From Erpobdella octoculata (Eukaryota > Annelida > Clitellata > Hirudinida > Erpobdellidae), in assembly GCA_963978895.1 (NCBI GenBank), contig OZ022239.1, forward strand, positions 33,750,042-33,814,041: a stretch of DNA of 64,000 nt, read 5' to 3'. Shown here one piece after another: positions 11,893 to 24,810 of this stretch. Made by a program: the position numbers and the translations under genes. Positions within the stretch are counted from its first letter, which is position 1. Each line of letters starts with the position of its first letter. The notes below the pieces were generated by a model, which did not search any database, had not been told where the DNA came from, and worked only from the letters and a program-made list of their open reading frames with translations.

Positions 11893-13515
11893 ATGAGTTA
11901 TAATTTGTATCAATCATTTTCGTTAAAAATATCTTGCACAGATTTTATCTTATTCAACTTCAAGAAAACTTTTCTCGAAGCATCTTCTGAAATGGAATGT
12001 CTTCCTTTTCAAGTTAAAGAAAACTTAAAAATCTCATCAAATCTTTTTGAAAATTTAATTTCACGAGGTCAAACAATAGGAATGGAATTATATCACGAGT
12101 ATATAATTCCATTTTACTTAAAATTTGACTTCTTTAATGAAATAATGCTTAAAGAAATTGATATTAACAAATTTTATCAACCATTGCAAATAATTATAAA
12201 CAGAGGACATTTTACTCGTTTTTCTTTTGGTGGAAATTCGATTTTTAGCGAAATAAGAACAAGGTTTAATCAATCCGGAAAATTTTACCACATTTTCTGC
12301 AAAAATCCGTCTTTGTCCTTAAACTTAAAAGATTTAGATTTAGAGGTTTTCTGTGACAATATTACGTGTTATTACCAAAATGAAACGGACAAATCTACGT
12401 GGTTGTGTCCTAAATTAGTTCGACTTTCTCTGCGTTGTGTTTGTTCAGATAAATTCGACACAAAAAAAGATCTAATTGATATATTAAGAATTGAGTTTCC
12501 TTGCGATATTGTAAAAACTTTAAGTTTGAGCGGTTGTGGCTATGCAAGAAACACACTTAACAACTTTTTCCGTTTTGTTAGTCTTCAAAAATTAGCTATA
12601 AAAACGTCTGTTCGTGAATCACTGGAAAACCTGGTCGACACAATATCATGTTTTTCTCATTTAACGTGGCTTGATATGAGTGAAAACAAATGCTTAAAAC
12701 AAATTAATAGACATAATCTACAGTTAATATATAATTTGATAGACAAATTACCTAAGTTGGTTTATTTGGACATAAGTAAACCAAAAGCAAATTTTGAAGA
12801 ACGAGGTCTAGTATGGACGCATTCAAGAAATTTTCAGTATTTAGGATTGTGTTTTGATTTCTATATTTATTTTAAAGAATTTTCAAACATAAACTCTAAA
12901 AGTGTGAGTAACTTTTACAATTCTGATGGTGTGGTAGAATCAACTAAAAAAATGTTTTGGAAACCAGAAATTTTTAATTTTTTTGTTCGTTTATTGTCAA
13001 CTCAAGCAACCAATTACATATATTCTAAAATTGTTGAAAACAATTTCCAAGTCATTCATGAATACTTACAAAAAGGTCTTTACTATTACATTCCTAAATA
13101 CGATTCTTATAATTATTATTTGAAATTCTTGTATGAACTGTATATTTATGAGTATAAAGTAAAAAACAGTGACTATAAAAAATTGTTTAAAATTATGATA
13201 AATTCTAGATCAAGTTACTATTGGCTATATTTACTAATAATAGAGTCCAATGCAGATATTTTATGGAAAGCTTTATTATCACCAGATCTCGGCTATATCT
13301 CAATCGTTTTGTCGCTAGATTTCGACTATTGCAGAACTCCAACATTTATTGAAAAGTTGGTAAGTCATCTGATTGAAGCATATAAAGTTTATTACAAACT
13401 TTATAGTAGAATTATTCCAGAAGCTGATAATATTTTGGAATTTGTTAGAAAAAAATCAAATCAAGAGGTTCTTAAAAATTTTGTAGAAGAACATGAAAAA
13501 TGTTCAAAAACATAA
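11893..13515 (+). CDS. Intronless LRR protein, possibly ZYG11/ZER1-like
   Basis: Intact 540-codon ORF from ATG 11893 to TAA. Residues about 205-300 show leucine-rich repeat spacing: VKTLSLSGC, LQKLAIK, SHLTWLDMSENKCLKQI and LPKLVYLDISK. This pattern resembles ZYG11/ZER1 proteins, substrate receptors of CUL2 ubiquitin ligases. The N-terminus (LKISCTDFILFNFKKTFLEA) could correspond to their VHL/elongin-binding box, but that is weak. The C-terminal 200 residues are helical and Y/F/K-rich, where family members have ARM repeats. No signal peptide or membrane segment is evident. Codon use is extremely AT-rich compared with the spliced genes to the right, and there are no introns, so it may be a divergent or lineage-specific copy. 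It sits alone between TA arrays in transposon-rich DNA. That it is a real gene is likely from its length; the family call is tentative. Confidence 0.5.
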   Translation: MSYNLYQSFSLKISCTDFILFNFKKTFLEASSEMECLPFQVKENLKISSNLFENLISRGQTIGMELYHEYIIPFYLKFDFFNEIMLKEIDINKFYQPLQIIINRGHFTRFSFGGNSIFSEIRTRFNQSGKFYHIFCKNPSLSLNLKDLDLEVFCDNITCYYQNETDKSTWLCPKLVRLSLRCVCSDKFDTKKDLIDILRIEFPCDIVKTLSLSGCGYARNTLNNFFRFVSLQKLAIKTSVRESLENLVDTISCFSHLTWLDMSENKCLKQINRHNLQLIYNLIDKLPKLVYLDISKPKANFEERGLVWTHSRNFQYLGLCFDFYIYFKEFSNINSKSVSNFYNSDGVVESTKKMFWKPEIFNFFVRLLSTQATNYIYSKIVENNFQVIHEYLQKGLYYYIPKYDSYNYYLKFLYELYIYEYKVKNSDYKKLFKIMINSRSSYYWLYLLIIESNADILWKALLSPDLGYISIVLSLDFDYCRTPTFIEKLVSHLIEAYKVYYKLYSRIIPEADNILEFVRKKSNQEVLKNFVEEHEKCSKT

Positions 13516-13892
<377 letters not shown>

Positions 13893-14169
13893 GATGTCCC
13901 AGACTATAATGGTAAAAATAAATTTTTCGAATTTCAAAACGTCCACACTATTTTTTTTCATTTTACTCCAAAAACTTAAATATTAAATATTATTGAGATC
14001 GAATAACGATAACCCGTGCCGACTTGACGTCAAAGTTTAAGTTGAAAAGTTAGTATGGAGCTATTAGGTCGTTGTAGTATTCATGATTTATATTCAGTAA
14101 AATGAAGCACATTTGTAATATTTATTATGGATTTATAGTAAAAGACACATTAATCTTCAAATTTTCTTT

Positions 14170-15156
14170 TCAAAGTTTGCTTTTTACAATCAGGATATGT
14201 CTGTGTTCTTGTTTATCTGTATCTCCACCAAGAAATATTATTGAAAGCTCAATTAATCCACGATAGTCGTCTCTAGCTATTTCTTTAGTCAATTCAAATT
14301 GGTAGAATTCTAGAAATTTATCAATTTCTGAAACATTCAAACAAAATAGTTTTTCAGTACAGATTTTTATTTTTTCGGCTTCGACATTTTTCCAGTTTTT
14401 TCGGAATTTTTTAAACAACGGAATGTCTGGGCTTGTAGTTACTTGGCTGATTTTTGCTACAAATACACATATTAATACTAGTTCGTAGACGTGATGACGG
14501 CAAGCAAAAATAAAAATTTCTTTTTCCAGTTTTTGTTCGAGAAGCACACATGGACCACGGCTTGTATTTGTATCACAACAAAAAATCTGCACTCTGTCCT
14601 TAAGATTCCAGTCCATTCCAAACTGCCTGTGCCTGTTCGCTTCCTGACGAACTGTCCAATTTTAGCACAGCGATAAGTTGTTCGCTATTTTTATATGAAA
14701 TAACTATCGGGAGGCGTTCTTTTTTAGATTTACGTGAATCTAAGGCAGTAAATAGTTTGCTATCCCAGTGGACAGTTACCGTATCCGGGATAATGTTTTG
14801 AAAATTAACTTTTATAGTTTCAGCCCGCTCTTTTCGCATTTCTGTACGAATTTTATGGATTGAAGACTTACTTATACAAAAGTTATCCGTGTTATGCCCT
14901 AGTGCCTCAATTGTAGCTTCAATTATAAATACAGATTCTCTCACACTTATCTGACATCTATATCTAATGCGTCAACAAACTTAGGAGTTATTAAGTTTTT
15001 CGGCAAACAACTTTTATCGCGCTTAGAGGAAGCACCACTTAGGCTGGGTCTATTTTTTTGTAAATCTATTATTTCAGAATCAGAAGATGAGTTTTCTTGT
15101 GGTGGTTCATAAGATATTGTCAATTGTAAACGTTGCCGAATTAGCTCGCTAGCCAT
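14170..15156 (-). pseudogene. Transposase-like protein, frameshifted (family with CCDT...ACRHH motif)
   Basis: Three consecutive minus-strand frames read as one protein with at least two frameshifts: 15156-14947 (start MASELIRQRLQL), 14944-14600 (HNTDNFCISKSSIHKIRTEMRK, then IVISYKNSEQLIAVLKLDS) and 14616-14170. The last frame holds RVQIFCCDTNTSRGPCVLLE, IFIFACRHHVYELVL and PDIPLFKKFRKNWKNV. I recognise this block order from transposase-like proteins common in invertebrates (an RNase H-fold-like Asp in CDT, then the CRHH helix), but I cannot name the superfamily. The junctions near 14946 and 14610 shift frame without a splice consensus. No terminal inverted repeats were found around it, so either the element is degraded or the gene was stranded. 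Confidence 0.6.
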
Positions 15157-15434
15157 TCGTAACGTTAACGCTTGAAGTTATTTATAGCACAATATTTTTC
15201 GAATTATTATTCCGGCTTAGTACTTCTTTTGCGCTGACTCAATCTAATTATATCTCACGTTTAAGAAATCTCTTGATTCTGACAACTTTTTTGATTCTAT
15301 TAGATAACTTTTGTCAACTTGTTTAACTACAGAGTCTATTCTCTAAAACTCTAAATCTAGGTTTCACGAACCGACTAATTCTACTTCCCTAATTTCACTG
15401 AACTAACTCCTGAGGTTACAAAATAGAAAAAGGC

Positions 15435-17082
<1,648 letters not shown>

Positions 17083-17147
17083 TATATATATATATATATA
17101 TATATATATAATCAGCATATATATATATACATATATATACAAAATAC

Positions 17148-17185
<38 letters not shown>

Positions 17186-17198
17186 CAGATATATACAG

Positions 17199-17275
17199 GC
17201 GTTGATTATCAGTCAGTCATCAGTCAGTCAGTCAGTCAGTCAGTCAGTCAGGACATGTTCTTTTATATATATATA
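17199..17275 (-). mobile_element. Helitron family B, 5'-tip fragment
   Basis: A GCGTTGATTATCAGTCAGTC... run and GACATGTTCTTTTATATATA, the family B 5' tip in minus orientation, sit between the two full copies. The TA tip abuts the 3' CTAG of copy 2. Confidence 0.75.
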
Positions 17276-18775
17276 CTAGCAGTGCCCGTAGCGGCTTCGC
17301 TCGCATGAAATTAGAGAGTTTGAACCGTGCATCCATAGTAGAGATCAATTTTTTAGGTCTCGGCTCGGCCCGTCGACAACTTAGCCCAGCCCGTTTTAAA
17401 AACCCAAACTCCTGGCCCGGCACAGCCCGTCTGAATTAGGCCCGGCCCATTCTTACAGGCCTAGAAGTTCTATATACTTGATGAAAAACTTCGGCCCGTC
17501 CCACCTTGACTTCAGGTTTAGCCTGGCCCAAATAAAACCCTAAAATCACTAAAACATCTATATACTTGGTGAAAAATCTTGGCCCGTCCCACCTTGATTT
17601 AAGGTTTGGCCTGGCCCGTGTGAAGACTCTAAAATAAAGGCTTGACCCGGCCGGTGATAAACTGGACTTATTTCCACCCCACATTTGAGGTCCTGGAAAC
17701 AAAAATTTTTTAAAAATGTTGAAACACTTATATCATTATTTTTTGAGTATATACTAAATACTAATTTTGACATCTGTAGCATTCACAGTTTTTGAGTAGC
17801 AGTTACTTTAAAAACCAAAGAAACCTTTTTTCCACCCCACATTTGAGGTCCTGAAAACCAAAATTTCAAAAAATGGTGAAACACGTATATCTTTATTCGT
17901 AGAATAGAAACTAAATACTAATTTTTACATCTGTGGTATTTACAGTTTTTGAGTAGCAGTTACTTTAAAAAACAAATAACCCTATTTTCCACCCCACATT
18001 TGAAGTCCTGGAAACCAAATTTTCAAAAAATGCTAAAACACGTATTTCATTATTTTTGAAGTAGAAACTAAATACTAATTTTTACTCCTGTAGCATTCAC
18101 AGTTTTTGAGTAGCAGCTACTTTAAAAACCAAATAACCCAATTTTCCAACCCACATTTGAGGTCCGGGAAACCAAATTTGTGAAAAATGGTGAAACACGT
18201 ATATCTTTATTTTTAGAAAAGAAACTAAATAATAATTTTTACATCTGTGGTATTTACTGTTTTTGAGTAGCAATTACTATAAAAGACAAATAGCCCTATT
18301 TTCCACCCAACATTTAAAGTCCTGGAAACCAAATTTTCAAAAAATGCTAAAACACGTATTTCATTATTTTTGGAGTAGAAACTAAATACTAATTTTTACT
18401 CCTGTAGCATTAACAGTTTTTGAGTAGAAGCTACTTTAAAAACCAAATAACCCAATTTTCCAACCCACATTTGAGGTCCGGGAAACCGAATTTTCAAAAA
18501 ATGGTGAAACATGTATCTTTTTATTTTTCAAAAAGAATCTATATACCAAATTTCAGAAAAAAATTTTAGACAAAATGTTTAGAAAAAAGTTTGTTTTCCA
18601 GTTTTTTCCCCTCAGGAGCAAAATTTTCAAAAATCCTTTCTTAGCGGATGTTTACGCTATAAAGGTAATATAAGTTCCAAATTTAACGTTCCTAGGATGA
18701 GGCGTTTGAGCTCGGCGTTGATTATCAGTCAGTCATCTGTCAGTCAGTCAGGACATGTTCTTTTATATATATAGA
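17276..18775 (-). mobile_element. Non-autonomous Helitron family B, copy 2 (inverted)
   Basis: Minus-strand copy with CTAGCAGTGCCCGTAGCGGC at its 3' end (17276) and TATATATATAGA (the complement of TCTATATATA) at its 5' end, between A and T. It has the same order of blocks as copy 1, including about five 160-bp units. A minus ORF over 17436-17702 is repeat-derived and not a gene. Confidence 0.85.
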
Positions 18776-18893
18776 TATACGTAAGATGAGCCATCTTCAT
18801 CTTACACTCATAAAACTCAAAACATTTTTTTATGTAAAGCAAAGCTACTATTTTCAGTGCAATTGCCTCGCTATAACCAAAACTCGTTTTACA

Positions 18894-18935
<42 letters not shown>

Positions 18936-19660
18936 AAACTTCTTGTAAAATGACAAAGTGACATGACATGCTTATTCCACGGCACGCTGAAGCACGGTAC
19001 TCTCTTGAACAAACACGAATGTATTCCAATGCAAATATACACGTATATCTTTAAAGAAAAACGTACGTGCATTGAAAGAAAGAAACAGATTCACACGTGC
19101 ATGAAAAGATGCACACAAACTTAGAGAAACATACACTCTGCACCAACACATGCATTGCATACATGAAAAAACATACACACAAACATACAAAAAACAGAAA
19201 GACATTCACATGTTTGCGCACATAAACAAGCAAACATAAAACGTCACTCGAACGTACACACACACACACACATGCAAGCAAACACAAACATATGTACACA
19301 TAGATTTACGCGTCCATGTTGCGGTCATCTTCTTTATAAGCTGGACTTGACCGGAAACGGGTCAAAGAAAAAGTTATTATTAACCGAATATGTTTTTGTC
19401 AGTTTTATTCAATATCATTTTGTGTCGATGATGACAGAATTCGATGGCCAGTAACAATTATGTCATTAAAGTGCTGTTTAAAAGTTAATTACTATAATTA
19501 AAAAAGATAATGACAATAATAATCTGTTTCAATAGAGTTTCAATTAGTTTTAATAATTAGTCAAAAATCGGTATCTGAGTGGAAACGTTGAGTTGAAGTT
19601 TTAGAGATAAGAAAGGTAGGTGTCTGTTTAGTGCTGATGATGATTGGTTGGTTGATGTGA
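18776..19660. other. Non-coding DNA with hairpin repeat copy 2 and (GT)n(GA)n
   Basis: Starts with the second copy of the 32-bp hairpin repeat (18775-18806). A GT/GA microsatellite lies at 18897-18936. The rest has CA-rich tracts (19180-19300) whose cysteine-rich ORFs are spurious. Confidence 0.6.
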
Positions 19661-19675
19661 TATGTTTCAAAATGA

Positions 19676-20185
<510 letters not shown>

Positions 20186-20250
20186 ATATATTAAACAAAT
20201 TTAATTTAATAACAAGGTTTACAAAACAAGTGAAAAATAGCAGTACTATA

Positions 20251-21418
20251 TCTATATATATAAAAATGAATGTTTGTATATATGTATATATGTTTATATG
20301 TTAATGTCCTTTATGCATTGCTACACCATTCATCCGATCGTAATGAAATTTTCACACAACCTTGAGAGTCAATGGGAGTCAAAAATAAAAAAACAATTTT
20401 TGAAATCCGTCACAAAATAAGCGGAGCGGAGCGGGTGAGCGAGCGGGAACTATATATATATGTATGTGCGTATGTATGTGTGTATGTATGTATGTGTATG
20501 TGCATGTATGTGTGTCTGTGTGTGTGTTTATGTATGTACTAGCGGAGATACCCGGCGTTGCCCAGGTTTTTTAGAGGTTTTTCTAATGTTTGTCTCTTTC
20601 TCTCCCATTTCCTTTCCCACCTGCTTTCCCACTCCTGTTCGCTTTCCCGTTTTCGGTCGTTTTCCCGCTGCCGGTCGCTTTCCCGCTCCCGGTCGTTTTC
20701 CCGTTCCCGGTCGCTGTCCCGTTCCCGCTCACGTTTGCTCTCCCATTCCCGCTCACGCTTGCTTTTCCGTTCCCGCTTTCCCGTTTCTATAATAGACAAA
20801 CTAACCCACAAACATTCATATATATATATAGTCTTAGCAAATCTATTTTACGTTTTATAGGCTAACAGAAGTTATGAAAGAATGTAAAAGAGAAAATGAG
20901 CGTGAACGGGAACGGGAGAGCAACCGTGACCAGGAATGGGAGAGCAAGCATGACCGGGAACGGGAGAGCAAGCGTGAGCGGGAACGGGAAAGCGACCGGG
21001 AACGGGAAAGCGACCGGGAACGGGAAAGCGACCGGGAACGGGAAATCGACCGGGAACGGGAAAGCGACCGGGAACGGGAAAGCGACCGAGAACGGTAAAG
21101 CGACCGGGAACGGGAAAGCGACCGGGAACGGGAAAGCGACCGGGAACGGGAAAGCGACCGGGAACGCGGAAAGCGACCGGGAACGCGGAAAGCGACTGGA
21201 ATCGGGAGAGCAAGCTTGGAAGGAAACGCGAGCAAGAGAGAAAATCGATAACAAAACTTCTGAGCGGGAAAGCGACCGGGAGCTGGAAAACGACCGAGAG
21301 CGAAAAAGCGACAGGGAACGCTACGAAAACGGGAAAGTGGAGAAGGGAACGGGAGCGAGAGAGACAAACATTAAAAAAACCTCTAAAAACCCCGGGCAAC
21401 GCCGGGTAACCCCGCTAG
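20251..21418 (+). mobile_element. Non-autonomous Helitron family C with GC-rich 18-bp tandem array
   Basis: Starts TCTATATATATAAAAATGAA, carries the CTTTATGCATTGCTACACCA block, and ends with hairpin CCCGGGCAACGCCGGG followed by GTAACCCCGCTAG, between A and T. Inside, an inverted second 3' end begins at CTAG 20539-20542 (CTAGCGGAGATACCCGGCGT), followed by CCCGGTCGCTTTCCCGCT-type units. From 20890 to 21380 the complementary units (GCGACCGGGAACGGGAAA, 18 bp) run on the plus strand. The SRSRS, GNGKAT and ERESDR ORFs in all frames are translations of this array, not proteins. Confidence 0.82.
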
Positions 21419-21965
21419 TACTATATAATATTTTCTTTGAAAATATAAATGTGTAGGACATGCTTGGAAAACGTCATTTTTTATTTCAGTTATCTAATAC
21501 TTTGTTTTCAGTTTAACTTTCTAATAATAATGTTAATTTAATAAAAATATTTTTTATAATTTTTTTCCATTACTGTATTCTATTATTATTTTAATTAAAA
21601 AAACGCACGCATAAAAACACAAGAAATCCAATCGGGCGTGACGTAACTATCCCTACAAATCCTCAAGCATGCTTCAATTCAATTGTAGGCGGGTTGAACA
21701 ACAACAAAAAGAATATAAGCAACTAAAACAACAACAATCCAAAAATAGCAACAACTTCCTCTTCCTAGTGATGGAAATTTTTCCAAAAAAAGAAAGCTCT
21801 TTAATGTTTGCCTGTGTTTGTCTGTCTGTTTCACTGTCTGTTTGTCTGCCACATTGGTGGTCTTGTTATATTAAATAATGTTTTTTAGTTACTCAATAGA
21901 GTAGGAGGAGCCGTTTGTTTACGACCGTAGAAATGCCATCAAAATTAGGTCTTAAAATAGAAGTC
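21419..21965. other. Non-coding DNA
   Basis: AT-rich spacer with a CAACAA-rich patch (21695-21760). No credible ORF or element. Confidence 0.5.
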
Positions 21966-22170
21966 GTCGTGGGTCGTGTATGGAGGGTCGTACGTATCAG
22001 GGAGGGTCGTACATATCAGGGGAGGGAGTCGTACATATCAGTGGAAGGGTTGTACAATTGTACATGTTAGGGGAGAGTCGTACATATCAGGGTAGGGGTA
22101 ACACATCAGGAAGACATACATTTCAGGTTAGGGGGAACGTGTTAGGGGGCCGTACATATCAGGGAAAGTG
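21966..22170. repeat. Minisatellite, about 20-bp unit GGGTCGTACATATCAGGGGA
   Basis: Roughly nine imperfect copies with variable G-runs. The ORF over 21980-22186 is repeat-derived. Confidence 0.85.
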
Positions 22171-23483
22171 GTGGTTGGGTATGTAATGAAACCAATCCGC
22201 GAGAACGCCAAAAATGGTTGAAAGTAGAGAGGAAAACATAAATATGGATGTTTGTGAGGTCTACCAAAACTAGATTTATATAGTTTAACACAGATTTTAT
22301 AGATATTATATATGTATAGTTTGATTTTATTTATCTAGTTTAAGAATATCTGTCAAATTGATTGATTAATTTAATTGCGGATAAATATTTTTATAGAGTT
22401 AATTAAAATTTAATTAAATAGTTTTTGCTCAATTTCATGGTTAAACAAATTTTATCTAGCTGAATTGAGTTGAATGAATTAAACTTTTTTAATAACTAAC
22501 TTTTTCAAGTGATTAAGTTTTTTAACCAATTAATTTTTTAACCCAAAAAATGTTTTAACCTATAAATTTTTTAACGAATAAATTTTTTAACCGATTTACT
22601 TTTTCAATCGATTAAATTTTTAACCGATTAAATTTTTTAACTATTCAGCATTTGATTTAATATTAGTGGTCATAAACTCTGAAAAGTAACATGGACTTGA
22701 ATAGACATTAACATATGCTTCTTTAATTTATTTTTTTTTAATTGGTTTCTGATTATTATTTTTGTTTAATTAAACTATACATTTTTTGAAGTGGGCAAAT
22801 TTTTTTCTGAACTTAAAAATGTCCGCGGACATTCGGATAAGTGAAAGTTAATAAAAGCATATAAAAATGACACTGCTTTTCAACTTCTGCGCTAAGAAAA
22901 CCAACAATTTGATTTTTAGACATCTTTAGACTCAATTTAATTTTTTTAAATAGATGTTAGCAAGTAGTTTAAAAAGTTAAGCAAGATTAAAGCAATCATT
23001 TACAACTGAAATCTTGCCGAAGCTTGAGTTTGTTTTTTTGTTATAGAAAAACTTAACATTTCTCAAGACAAATTAATGTAAACTGGTTTCTAACGCAAAC
23101 GTAACAAATTCAAAGTAGGAATCAATAAAAGAAATTTAAATTTTAAGAGTTTAAGAATCGCACTGATTGGAGGTTTCATTCGTTCGTAAACTTCGTCGGC
23201 GACCATATAGAAACATTTTTCAACATCTTTCAACACGCGTGGTCACAGCACGTTTGTTCTTCTGCCAAATAATAACCTCTCCATTTTTATTTTATTATTT
23301 ATTTATGAAACGCTCGCAGCAGCACATCTGACCGCTTGTTGACACTGGAACCTGAAAAGTTGATGGAAGGCTGGAGAAGCTGTGATCAACATCACGCCTG
23401 TCTTTCTCAATACGCCTGCCAAGTAAGATAACTTCAGGATTCACTTGCACTAACACGTTTACAGCATATATTTGTATTTATCT
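22171..23483. other. Non-coding DNA with a short TTTTTTAACCGATTAAAT minisatellite
   Basis: An 18-bp unit is repeated about seven times at 22500-22645. Otherwise AT-rich without genes. A stretch with more balanced composition at 23160-23420 has no ORF. Confidence 0.6.
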
Positions 23484-23606
23484 TGTATACATTGTATGCA
23501 AGAGCGACAGATTACAATATACAATGTATACAAAAGCGACAGATTACAATATACAATGTATAACAGAGGGACAGATTACAGTATACAATGTATACAAGAG
23601 TGACAA
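23484..23606. repeat. 33-bp tandem repeat with a palindromic core
   Basis: About four units of the type GAGCGACAGATTACAATATA plus CAATGTATACAA. Each unit contains the near-palindrome GTATACATTGTATAC. Confidence 0.85.
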
Positions 23607-23879
23607 AAACTGAAACAGTCTTTGAAAAGCTGGAGGATAAGGAACGGAAATTGTATTAAAATCTTTAAATTGAGAAACAAACAAAAGACACGCGAGCAAA
23701 CGTTCGAGGGGAAATAAGTAAAAAAAAATACAAAGAAAAGAAAGAAAGAAAGAACATGGAGTTAAACACGTATTGAAACTTTTATTAAATTGAGAAAAAA
23801 GTAAATTCGTTTTTCTTTTATGCTTATTCAATTTTTATTCCTTTTCATATAACTTTCCGTTTCCAGCTGTCATTTCGTT

Positions 23880-23927
23880 TTCCCCTCATTATTTCCGGAC
23901 TTTTCTTTTTTCTCTCTTTTTCTTTCC

Positions 23928-24007
<80 letters not shown>

Positions 24008-24080
24008 ATTTTTCTCTCACTCTTTTTCTCATTTACAATCTATCTCCATCTCTTTCCCTTATATTTCTCCCACCTTCTTT
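23880..24080. repeat. Polypyrimidine (CTTT/CT)n tract
   Basis: A CT-rich run, densest at 23930-24005. Confidence 0.85.
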
Positions 24081-24406
24081 TTCTCTTTCGATATGTCCTT
24101 CTCTCATTGTTACATTTTGTTATTTTTTACATGACATAAATTGCACAGCCACTTTACTCATTTGCTTGGACACATTGCTTAGGTTCGATTCCAGCATATT
24201 CCACCTCATTGCTAATTCCATCAGTCGAACTTTATCTGCATCTGTCAGGGCTCGTCATTTTTTGCTTCATTTTTCCTTTTTGATGATTTCAGAGTGTGCT
24301 TATTAAAAACATTTTTTTGTTTCTACTGAAAATGCTGATACATTGTTATCACACAGTTGAACGTGTTTAGAACGTTATTAATAACTGCTAATTTATATTA
24401 GTCATG

Positions 24407-24619
24407 ATCATCATCACCATCATTACTACCACCACCGTCGTCGTCATCGTCGTCACCACAGCAGAAATAAAATTAGTTTTCAGCAAGGCATCGTACGAAT
24501 TCAAACTTCACCATCATCCTCATCATCCTCATCATCCTTCTCTTCATCATCATCACCATCACCATCATCATCATCATCATCATCACCATCACCATCATCA
24601 TCATCACCATCACCATCAC

Positions 24620-24651
<32 letters not shown>

Positions 24652-24684
24652 CCACCACCACCACCACCGTCGTCGTCGTCGTCG

Positions 24685-24716
<32 letters not shown>

Positions 24717-24735
24717 ATCGTCGTCGTCGTCGTCG

Positions 24736-24775
<40 letters not shown>

Positions 24776-24810
24776 TACCACTACCGTCGTTATAATCGTC
24801 GTCATCACAG
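24407..24810. repeat. (CAT)n / (CGT)n trinucleotide array
   Basis: Alternating blocks of CAT/CAC and CGT triplets. The poly-His/Arg (plus) and poly-Met/Thr/Val (minus) ORFs are translations of this array. The segments just outside it (24450-24510 and 24805-24860) share AGCAGAAATAAAATTA and CATCGTACGAATTC-like words, so the block seems duplicated. Confidence 0.93.

Noticed and set aside
17436..17782. Minus-strand ORFs with PGQ/GRAEVF motifs
   Set aside because: They lie in the GGGCCGGGCC-rich part of a Helitron and are not conserved between the two copies' frames.
20539..21399. Long SRSRS / RFPVPGRFP / ERESDR / GNGKAT ORFs on both strands, resembling SR proteins
   Set aside because: All frames are open because the region is an 18-bp GC-rich tandem array inside a Helitron; the ORFs have no independent start, codon bias or homologues.
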